From Pseudaminobacter soli (ex Li et al. 2025) (lineage in GTDB: Bacteria > Pseudomonadota > Alphaproteobacteria > Rhizobiales > Rhizobiaceae): a stretch of DNA of 64,000 bases. Below are positions 57,686 to 64,000 of the stretch, one piece after another (the first letter of the stretch is position 1; each line of letters begins with the position of its first letter). Made by a program: the position numbers and the translations under genes. The notes under the pieces are model-generated. The model ran no database searches. It was given only the letters and a program-made list of their open reading frames with translations, and had not been told where the DNA came from. The stretch spans positions 620,001 to 684,000 of the forward strand of contig NZ_PXYL01000001.1 of the NCBI RefSeq assembly GCF_003012705.1. The letters run 5' to 3'.

Positions 57686-58075
57686 ATGGGCAAGGCCAAA
57701 GCTCCGCGCAGGCTTGCTGACAACGAGGCGCGTGCCGTTCTGCGCACGATCCGCGTCAGCCCGCAGAAGCTGAACCTGGTTGCGGCTCTGATCCGCGGCA
57801 AGAAGGTCGGCACCGCGCTGTCGGATCTGGAATTTTCGCGCAAGCGCATCGCCGGCACTGTTAAGAAGACGCTCGAATCGGCTATTGCCAACGCCGAGAA
57901 CAATCACGACCTCGATGTCGACGCCCTCGTCGTCGCCGAAGCTTTTGTCGGCAAGTCGATCGTGATGAAGCGTTTCCATGCCCGTGGCCGCGGTCGCGCC
58001 AGCCGCATCGAAAAGCCGTTTTCGCATCTCACGATCGTGGTTCGTGAAGTTGAAGAGAAAGGGGAGGCCGCCTGA
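57686..58075 (+). CDS. rplV: 50S ribosomal protein L22
   Basis: 129 aa, with the tunnel-lining beta-hairpin ([16 protein letters not shown]) where erythromycin mutations map. Two bases after rpsS; stop overlaps the rpsC start. Confidence 0.98.
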   Translation: MGKAKAPRRLADNEARAVLRTIRVSPQKLNLVAALIRGKKVGTALSDLEFSRKRIAGTVKKTLESAIANAENNHDLDVDALVVAEAFVGKSIVMKRFHARGRGRASRIEKPFSHLTIVVREVEEKGEAA

Positions 58076-58797
58076 TGGGTCAGAAAATCAATCCGATCGG
58101 TCTGCGCCTCGGCATCAACCGCACCTGGGATTCGCGTTGGTACGCGAACACCAACGAGTACGGCAAGCTGCTGCACGAAGACCTCAAGATCCGTAAGTAT
58201 CTCGAGGAAGAGCTGAAGCAGGCTGCGATCTCCAAGGTCGTCATCGAGCGCCCGCACAAGAAGTGCCGCGTCACGATCCACGCCGCCCGTCCTGGCCTGA
58301 TCATCGGCAAGAAGGGCGCGGACATCGAGAAGCTGCGCAAGAAGCTGACCGAGATGACGAATGCGGAAACGCACCTCAACATCGTCGAGGTCCGCAAGCC
58401 GGAGATCGATGCCACGCTGATCGCTCAGTCGATCGCTCAGCAGCTCGAGCGCCGCATCGCCTTCCGTCGCGCCATGAAGCGCGCCGTGCAGTCGGCCATG
58501 CGTCTCGGCGCCGAAGGCATCCGTATCAACTGCTCGGGCCGTCTAGGTGGTGCTGAAATCGCTCGTATGGAGTGGTACCGCGAAGGTCGCGTTCCGCTGC
58601 ACACGCTGCGCGCGGATGTTGACTATGGCACCGCAGAAGCTAAGACCGCCTACGGCATTTGCGGCGTGAAGGTCTGGGTGTTCAAGGGCGAGATCCTTGA
58701 GCATGACCCGATGGCTTCCGAGCGCCGTGCTACCGAGGGCGATCATCAGCCGGCTGCCGAGCGCGAGCGTGGTCCGCGCCGTCGTGAGAACGCCTGA
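58075..58797 (+). CDS. rpsC: 30S ribosomal protein S3
   Basis: 240 aa. KH domain with [19 protein letters not shown]; forms the mRNA entry helicase with S4 and S5. Overlaps rplV by 1 nt (TGATG). Confidence 0.98.
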   Translation: MGQKINPIGLRLGINRTWDSRWYANTNEYGKLLHEDLKIRKYLEEELKQAAISKVVIERPHKKCRVTIHAARPGLIIGKKGADIEKLRKKLTEMTNAETHLNIVEVRKPEIDATLIAQSIAQQLERRIAFRRAMKRAVQSAMRLGAEGIRINCSGRLGGAEIARMEWYREGRVPLHTLRADVDYGTAEAKTAYGICGVKVWVFKGEILEHDPMASERRATEGDHQPAAERERGPRRRENA

Positions 58798-58823
58798 GAA
58801 CATAGAATTTTGGAGTAAGAACG

Positions 58824-59237
58824 ATGCTGCAGCCAAAGCGCACAAAGTTCCGGAAGCAGTTCAAGGGCCGCATCCACGGCACCGCCAAGGGCGGCACCAA
58901 TCTTGATTTTGGTGGCTTTGGTCTGAAGGCGTTGGAGCCGAACCGGGTCACCGCCCGTGAGATCGAGGCGGCTCGCCGCGCGATCACGCGTGAAATGAAG
59001 CGTCAGGGTCGCGTGTGGATTCGCGTGTTCCCCGACGTGCCGGTCACCTCGAAGCCGACCGAAGTTCGTATGGGTAAGGGCAAGGGCGCGGTCGATTACT
59101 GGGCCTGCCGAATCAAGCCCGGCCGCGTGATGTTCGAGATCGACGGCGTGTCCGAGGAAGTTGCGCGTGAAGCGCTCCGTCTCGGCGCCGCCAAGCTCTC
59201 GGTCAAGACGCGCTTCGTACAGCGCATTGCTGAATAA
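58824..59237 (+). CDS. rplP: 50S ribosomal protein L16
   Basis: 137 aa. [19 protein letters not shown]; contacts A-site tRNA. 26 bp after rpsC. Confidence 0.98.
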   Translation: MLQPKRTKFRKQFKGRIHGTAKGGTNLDFGGFGLKALEPNRVTAREIEAARRAITREMKRQGRVWIRVFPDVPVTSKPTEVRMGKGKGAVDYWACRIKPGRVMFEIDGVSEEVAREALRLGAAKLSVKTRFVQRIAE

Positions 59238-59252
59238 GGAAGGTCACGAGTC

Positions 59253-59453
59253 ATGAAAGCCGCAGAAATCCGGTCGAAGACCGCCGACCAGCTGAACGAC
59301 GAACTCGGCGCCCTGAAGAAGGAGCAGTTCAACCTGCGCTTCCAGAAGGCGACCGGTCAGCTCGAGAAGACCGCCCGCGTGAAGCAGGTCCGCAAGGACA
59401 TCGCGCGCATCAAGACCATCGCCGCCGAGAAATCGGCCGGCAAGAAGGCTTAA
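59253..59453 (+). CDS. rpmC: 50S ribosomal protein L29
   Basis: 66-aa helical hairpin at the tunnel exit. [21 protein letters not shown]. Confidence 0.97.
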   Translation: MKAAEIRSKTADQLNDELGALKKEQFNLRFQKATGQLEKTARVKQVRKDIARIKTIAAEKSAGKKA

Positions 59454-59464
59454 GGACGAGAAAC

Positions 59465-59710
59465 ATGCCAAAGCGCATTTTGCAGGGCACTGTCGTCAGC
59501 GACAAGAACGACAAGACCGTTGTCGTGAAGGTCGAGCGTCGCTTCACGCACCCGGTCATGAAGAAGACCGTGCGTATGTCGAAGAAGTACAAGGCGCACG
59601 ACGAGAACAACGCCCACAAGGTCGGCGACCAGGTGTTCATCCAGGAATCGGCTCCGATTTCCAAGGATAAGTGCTGGGTCGTCATCACCGACGCCCAGGC
59701 GTCGCAGTAA
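59465..59710 (+). CDS. rpsQ: 30S ribosomal protein S17
   Basis: 81 aa, OB-fold. [21 protein letters not shown]. Followed by a 66-bp gap holding a GGGTAG...CTACCC hairpin (59729-59754) before the spc genes. Confidence 0.98.
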   Translation: MPKRILQGTVVSDKNDKTVVVKVERRFTHPVMKKTVRMSKKYKAHDENNAHKVGDQVFIQESAPISKDKCWVVITDAQASQ

Positions 59711-59776
59711 CGAAATATTTGGACAAGCCGGGTAGGGCGCTACGCCACTACCCATGAATAAAGAAGGCGGCCAGTC

Positions 59777-60145
59777 ATGATTCAGATGCAAACAAACCTC
59801 GACGTCGCGGACAATTCCGGCGCCCGTCGTGTCATGTGCATCAAGGTGCTGGGCGGTTCGAAGCGGAAGTACGCCTCCGTCGGCGACATCATCGTGGTGT
59901 CGATCAAGGAAGCCATTCCGCGCGGCCGCGTTAAGAAGGGCGATGTGATGAAGGCGGTCGTGGTTCGCACGGCCAAGGACATCCGCCGCCCGGACGGCAG
60001 CGTGATCCGTTTCGACAAGAACGCAGCTGTTCTCGTCGATAATAAGAAAGAGCCGATCGGCACGCGTATCTTCGGACCGGTTCCGCGCGAGCTCCGCGCC
60101 AAGAACCACATGAAGATCATCTCGCTCGCGCCGGAAGTGCTGTAA
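59777..60145 (+). CDS. rplN: 50S ribosomal protein L14
   Basis: 122 aa. [20 protein letters not shown]. First spc-type gene; contacts 16S rRNA at an intersubunit bridge. Confidence 0.98.
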   Translation: MIQMQTNLDVADNSGARRVMCIKVLGGSKRKYASVGDIIVVSIKEAIPRGRVKKGDVMKAVVVRTAKDIRRPDGSVIRFDKNAAVLVDNKKEPIGTRIFGPVPRELRAKNHMKIISLAPEVL

Positions 60146-60157
60146 GGAGCCGGAAAA

Positions 60158-60472
60158 ATGCAGAAGATTCGCAAAGGCGACAAGGTCGTCGTCCTCGCCG
60201 GCAAGGACAAGGGCCGCTCGGGCGAAGTGCTCCGTGTGATGCCTAAGGACGACAAGGCCGTCGTGCGCGGCGTCAACATGGTGCGCCGCCACCAGAAACA
60301 GACCCAGTCCCAAGAGGGCGGGATCATCAGCAAGGAAGCGCCGATCCATTTGTCGAACCTCGCGCTGGCCGACCCCAAGGATGGAAAGCCGACCCGCGTC
60401 GGTTTCCGCACCCAGGAGGATGGCACCAAGGTGCGCGTCGCAAAGCGCTCGGGAGAAGTGATCAATGGCTAA
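60158..60472 (+). CDS. rplX: 50S ribosomal protein L24
   Basis: 104 aa, KOW motif [20 protein letters not shown], assembly initiator. Overlaps rplE by 8 nt. Confidence 0.98.
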   Translation: MQKIRKGDKVVVLAGKDKGRSGEVLRVMPKDDKAVVRGVNMVRRHQKQTQSQEGGIISKEAPIHLSNLALADPKDGKPTRVGFRTQEDGTKVRVAKRSGEVING

Positions 60473-61022
60473 GGCAGAGAACCAGCCCCGCCTGCGCAAG
60501 GTCTACGAAGAGACCATCCGCAAGGCGCTGTTCGAACAGTTTAAGTACGACAACGAGATGCAGATCCCGCGTCTCGAGAAGATCGTCCTGAACATGGGTG
60601 TTGGCGAAGCGACCGCTGATTCGAAGAAGCCGACGGTTGCCGCTGGCGACCTAGCTCTCATCGCCGGTCAGAAGCCGGTCATCACCCGCGCCCGCAAGTC
60701 GATCGCCGGCTTCAAGGTGCGTGAGCAGATGCCGCTTGGCGCCAAGGTCACGCTTCGCAAGGAGCGCATGTATGAGTTTCTGGACCGTCTGGTCACGATC
60801 GCGCTGCCGCGCGTTCGCGATTTCCGCGGCCTGAACCCGAAAAGCTTTGACGGCCGTGGCAATTACGCTATGGGCATCAAGGAGCACATCGTGTTCCCCG
60901 AGATCAACTACGACAAGGTAGACCAGATCTGGGGTATGGACATCATCGTTTGTACGACTGCCAAGACGGACGACGAGGCCCGGGCTCTGCTCAAGGCCTT
61001 CAACTTCCCCTTCCGGCAGTAA
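60465..61022 (+). CDS. rplE: 50S ribosomal protein L5
   Basis: 185 aa, binds 5S r[17 protein letters not shown] and [16 protein letters not shown]. Begins inside the end of rplX. Confidence 0.98.
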   Translation: MAKAENQPRLRKVYEETIRKALFEQFKYDNEMQIPRLEKIVLNMGVGEATADSKKPTVAAGDLALIAGQKPVITRARKSIAGFKVREQMPLGAKVTLRKERMYEFLDRLVTIALPRVRDFRGLNPKSFDGRGNYAMGIKEHIVFPEINYDKVDQIWGMDIIVCTTAKTDDEARALLKAFNFPFRQ

Positions 61023-61049
61023 CGGCAGCGAGAAAAGGAAAAATCTGAA

Positions 61050-61355
61050 ATGGCAAAGACCAGCTCAGTAGAGAAGAATAATCGGCGCAGGAAGCTCGTC
61101 GACCTGAACGCTGCGAAGCGCAAGGCCCTCAAGGCCATCATCATGGACAAGAGCCTTCCGATCGAAGAGCGCTTCCGCGCTCAGCTGAAGCTCGCCGCGA
61201 TGCCGCGCAATTCTTCCAAGACCCGCATTCGCAATCGCTGCGAGGTGACCGGTCGCCCGCGCGCCTATTATCGCAAACTGAAGATGTCGCGTATTGCATT
61301 GCGCGAACTCGGCTCGCTGGGCGCAGTGCCCGGCCTGGTCAAGTCGAGCTGGTAA
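61050..61355 (+). CDS. rpsN: 30S ribosomal protein S14, zinc-independent form
   Basis: 101 aa, the long form: only one Cys is present ([11 protein letters not shown]), so the CxxC zinc sites are absent. [15 protein letters not shown] start. Confidence 0.98.
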   Translation: MAKTSSVEKNNRRRKLVDLNAAKRKALKAIIMDKSLPIEERFRAQLKLAAMPRNSSKTRIRNRCEVTGRPRAYYRKLKMSRIALRELGSLGAVPGLVKSSW

Positions 61356-61367
61356 GGAGCACACGCT

Positions 61368-61766
61368 ATGTCTCTTAGTGATCCTCTCGGCGATATGCTG
61401 ACCCGCATCCGTAACGCCTACGGCCGCAAGAAGACCAAGGTTTCGACCCCGGCTTCCCGCCTGCGCGCCCGCGTTCTGGATGTCCTCAAGTCCGAAGGCT
61501 ATATCCGCGACTACAGCCAGGTCGATTTCGGCAATGGCAAGTCGGAACTCGAGATCGAACTGAAGTACTTTGACGGTGCACCGGTCATTCGCGAAATCGC
61601 TCGCGTTTCCAAGCCGGGCCGCCGCGTCTACGTGTCGGTCAAGTCGATCCCGCACGTCGCCAATGGCCTCGGTATTTCGATCCTGTCGACGCCGAAGGGC
61701 GTCATGGCGGACCATGAAGCACGCGAACAGAACGTCGGCGGGGAAATCCTCTGCCAGGTGTTCTGA
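61368..61766 (+). CDS. rpsH: 30S ribosomal protein S8
   Basis: 132 aa. [20 protein letters not shown]. In E. coli S8 is the spc-operon repressor, acting at the rplE start. Confidence 0.98.
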   Translation: MSLSDPLGDMLTRIRNAYGRKKTKVSTPASRLRARVLDVLKSEGYIRDYSQVDFGNGKSELEIELKYFDGAPVIREIARVSKPGRRVYVSVKSIPHVANGLGISILSTPKGVMADHEAREQNVGGEILCQVF

Positions 61767-61804
61767 TCCGCCGAGCATAAGACAGAAAGAACGAGGACAA
61801 GAAC

Positions 61805-62338
61805 ATGTCTCGTATTGGCAAGAAACCCGTTCAGGTGCCGGCCGGCGTGACTGCAAACGTCAACGGTCAGACCGTCACCGCCAAGGGCCCGAAGGGCGAG
61901 CTGCAGTTCGTCGTCAACGACGAAGTGCTCGTCAAGTTCGAGAACGGCGAAATCGCCGTTCAGCCGCGTGACCAGTCGAAGGACGCGCGCTCCAAGTGGG
62001 GCATGTCGCGTACTCAGATCGTCAACATCCTGACCGGTGTGAAGGACGGCTTCGAGAAGAAGCTCGAGATCAACGGCGTTGGTTACCGCGCCGCCATGCA
62101 GGGCAAGAACCTGCAGCTGGCGCTCGGCTTCAGCCACGACGTTGTCTACCAGACGCCGGAAGGCATCACCATCACCGTGCCGAAGCCGACCGAAATCATC
62201 GTGTCCGGCATCGACAAGCAGGCGGTTGGCCAGGTCGCGGCTGAGATCCGCGAATATCGTGGCCCTGAGCCCTATAAGGGCAAGGGCGTGAAGTATGCTG
62301 GCGAGAAGATCGTCCGCAAAGAAGGCAAGAAGAAGTAA
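61805..62338 (+). CDS. rplF: 50S ribosomal protein L6
   Basis: 177 aa. [20 protein letters not shown] and the C-terminal [20 protein letters not shown]. Confidence 0.98.
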   Translation: MSRIGKKPVQVPAGVTANVNGQTVTAKGPKGELQFVVNDEVLVKFENGEIAVQPRDQSKDARSKWGMSRTQIVNILTGVKDGFEKKLEINGVGYRAAMQGKNLQLALGFSHDVVYQTPEGITITVPKPTEIIVSGIDKQAVGQVAAEIREYRGPEPYKGKGVKYAGEKIVRKEGKKK

Positions 62339-62419
62339 GCCGCGGTGCTCGGTCGCGGGAGGCGATTTTCGCCTACCGCACATGGCCGTGCCCGTTTCAG
62401 AAGGCAAGGAACAACTACA

Positions 62420-62776
62420 ATGGCTTCCAAGGAATCCACCCAGCGCCGCGCAGCGCGCGTTCGCCGTCAGCTCAAGAAGGTCTCCGGCGATCGTCTGCGT
62501 CTGTCGGTTCATCGTTCGTCGAAGCACATCTATGCTCAGATTATCGATGATTCGAAGGGCCACACCATTGCTGCCGCTTCGACCCTTGAGAAGGATCTCA
62601 AGGGCCTGAAGACCGGTGCCGACACCGCTGCCGCCGCTGCCGTCGGCAAGCTGGTTGCCGAGCGCGCCGTCAAGGCTGGCGTGAAGGAAGTTGTCTTCGA
62701 TCGCGGACCGTACATCTATCACGGCCGCGTCAAGGCTCTCGCCGACGCCGCTCGCGAAGCTGGCCTCAGCTTCTAA
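62420..62776 (+). CDS. rplR: 50S ribosomal protein L18
   Basis: 118 aa, 5S rRNA-binding. [23 protein letters not shown] 62420 with AAGGAA upstream, longer frame rejected. Confidence 0.97.
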   Translation: MASKESTQRRAARVRRQLKKVSGDRLRLSVHRSSKHIYAQIIDDSKGHTIAAASTLEKDLKGLKTGADTAAAAAVGKLVAERAVKAGVKEVVFDRGPYIYHGRVKALADAAREAGLSF

Positions 62777-62788
62777 CAACGGGATCTT

Positions 62789-62869
62789 GACGAGGCGCGT
62801 GGCGCCTCGTCGCACGATCACCAGTTGCAATAAATCCGGCGACGTTATAGACGCCGGATTTCAGTTTTT
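62789..62869 (+). terminator. Two tandem hairpins between rplR and rpsE
   Basis: GACGAGGCGC/GCGCCTCGTC (62789-62811), then AAATCCGGCG/CGCCGGATTT (62832-62861) followed 4 nt later by TTTTT. In an operon with short gaps this 131-bp interval looks like an internal attenuator or partial terminator. Confidence 0.6.
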
Positions 62870-62907
62870 AACCCCCGTGCTTCCGGAAAAGAATAAGGAT
62901 CAGGAAA

Positions 62908-63477
62908 ATGGCACAAGAACGTAGGGACGGCGGTCGCGATCGCGGCCGTGATCGCGAAGAGCGCGAAAGCGAATTCGTCGATAAGCTCGTTCACATCAAC
63001 CGCGTCGCCAAGGTGGTCAAGGGTGGCCGTCGTTTCGGCTTCGCTGCTCTCGTCGTCGTCGGCGACCAGAAGGGCCGCGTCGGCTTCGGCCACGGCAAGG
63101 CTCGCGAAGTGCCGGAGGCTATCCGCAAGGCTACCGAAGCTGCCAAGCGCGACATGATCTTCGTGCCGCTGCGCTCGGGCCGCACGCTGCACCACGACGT
63201 TGAAGGCCGCCACGGCGCTGGCCGCGTCCTGCTGCGCACCGCCAAGCCCGGTACCGGTATCATCGCCGGTGGTCCGATGCGCGCTGTCTTCGAGACGCTC
63301 GGCATGCACGACGTCGTTGCGAAGTCCATGGGTTCGTCGAACCCGTACAACATGGTTCGCGCAACCTTCGACGCCCTCAAGAGCCAGATGCATCCGAAGG
63401 ATGTCGCTGCTCAGCGTGGCATCAAGTACTCGGCCCTCCAGGCCCGTCGCGGCGCAGCCGTTGCGGCCGACGAATAA
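62908..63477 (+). CDS. rpsE: 30S ribosomal protein S5
   Basis: 189 aa. The N-terminal Arg/Asp-rich extension [17 protein letters not shown] is followed by the standard domain ([20 protein letters not shown]). Residues around VKGGRRF are those linked to spectinomycin. Confidence 0.98.
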   Translation: MAQERRDGGRDRGRDREERESEFVDKLVHINRVAKVVKGGRRFGFAALVVVGDQKGRVGFGHGKAREVPEAIRKATEAAKRDMIFVPLRSGRTLHHDVEGRHGAGRVLLRTAKPGTGIIAGGPMRAVFETLGMHDVVAKSMGSSNPYNMVRATFDALKSQMHPKDVAAQRGIKYSALQARRGAAVAADE

Positions 63478-63501
63478 GCCTGACGGGGAAGGATTACGAC
63501 A

Positions 63502-63699
63502 ATGGCAAAGAACGCTAACAAGACCATCACGGTCGAGCAGGTCGGCAGCCCGATCCGCCGCCCGAAGGAGCAGCGCGCAACGCTGATCGGCCTCGGCCTC
63601 AACAAGATGCATCGTCGTCGTACGCTCGAGGACACTCCGGCAGTGCGCGGCATGATCGCCACCGTTCAGCATCTCGTCCGCGTCGTCGACGAGAAGTAA
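63502..63699 (+). CDS. rpmD: 50S ribosomal protein L30
   Basis: 65 aa. [20 protein letters not shown] and [20 protein letters not shown]. Confidence 0.97.
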   Translation: MAKNANKTITVEQVGSPIRRPKEQRATLIGLGLNKMHRRRTLEDTPAVRGMIATVQHLVRVVDEK

Positions 63700-63721
63700 G
63701 CTGGAGCGCAGGAGAAGAACG

Positions 63722-64000
63722 ATGAAACTCAACGAACTGCGTGACAACGAAGGCGCGACCCACTCCAAGAAGCGTCTCGGACGCGGCATTGGCTCGGGCT
63801 CGGGCAAGACCGGTGGTCGCGGCGTCAAGGGTCAGAAGTCCCGTTCGGGCGTTGCGATCAATGGCTTCGAGGGTGGCCAGATGCCGCTCTACCGTCGCCT
63901 GCCGAAGCGTGGCTTCACCAACATCTTCGCGAAGGAATTCGTGACGGTGTCGCTGGGCCGCGTCCAGGCTGCGATCGATGCAAACAAGCTCGACGCCAAG
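63722..64000 (+). CDS. rplO: 50S ribosomal protein L15, 5' part
   Basis: Begins [20 protein letters not shown] with the basic Gly-rich loop [20 protein letters not shown]; reads through the window end without a stop (93 codons seen). The normal length is about 155 aa, so the C-terminal part and probably secY lie beyond. Confidence 0.97.
   Translation, partial: MKLNELRDNEGATHSKKRLGRGIGSGSGKTGGRGVKGQKSRSGVAINGFEGGQMPLYRRLPKRGFTNIFAKEFVTVSLGRVQAAIDANKLDAK

Overview
The window is GC-rich chromosomal DNA from an alphaproteobacterium, most likely order Hyphomicrobiales (Rhizobiales) and close to Mesorhizobium/Aminobacter in the Phyllobacteriaceae. This rests on the rne-amiC-mrcA-prfB block, an RNase E with a large acidic/basic insertion in its S1 domain, tRNA-Tyr/tRNA-Gly near a first tuf, two tuf copies, and EcfG-type promoters (GGAAC-N16/17-CGTT). 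Genus is inference. No phage, IS element, CRISPR array, rRNA or plasmid gene was seen.

Layout. 1-5.5 kb: the 5' end of an M48 metalloprotease (-), a PLP aminotransferase, glutaminase and RNase E (-). 6.1-11.3 kb: amiC, mrcA (PBP1A) and prfB with its programmed +1 frameshift. 11.4-15.7 kb: a small secreted Cys-rich protein behind an EcfG-type promoter, an OmpA-like lipoprotein, a DEAD-box helicase (-), NAD kinase (-) and a VOC protein. 15.7-23.5 kb: a divergent locus with ku-ligD (NHEJ repair) on the minus strand and a five-gene periplasmic operon on the plus strand (SorA-like molybdoenzyme, monohaem cytochrome c, DUF305 lipoprotein, YVTN beta-propeller, DUF302 protein). Both arms carry a good EcfG-type promoter in the 254-bp gap between them. 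23.7-25.8 kb: a Gln-rich secreted protein, tRNA-Thr, a 45-codon transporter remnant, a small HTH protein, an SLT-like lipoprotein and a 57-aa membrane protein. 25.9-30.4 kb: the glyoxylate (glycerate) pathway, an IclR regulator divergent from gcl-hyi-glxR. 30.5-33.1 kb: a long inverted repeat, rlmB, tRNA-Tyr, tRNA-Gly, a second beta-hydroxyacid dehydrogenase and a 55-aa membrane protein.

33.4-64 kb is the translation/transcription super-region: tuf1, a tandem ClpP-fold (COG3904-like) protein, tRNA-Trp, secE-nusG-rplKAJL-rpoBC, a small conserved protein (-), then rpsL-rpsG-fusA-tuf2 and the S10/spc clusters from rpsJ to the 5' part of rplO, cut by the window end. The str block starts from a strong sigma70-like promoter at 49923-49951.

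The most interesting region is 19.1-23.5 kb. DNA end-joining and a sulfite-oxidation-like periplasmic module with three poorly understood partners (DUF305, YVTN, DUF302) look jointly wired to the general stress response. Other points worth a second look are the tandem COG3904-like protein whose second half has lost its active site, the two nearly identical tuf genes, an orphan terminator that may mark a small RNA between rpoC and rpsL, and hairpins splitting the spc operon before rpsE.
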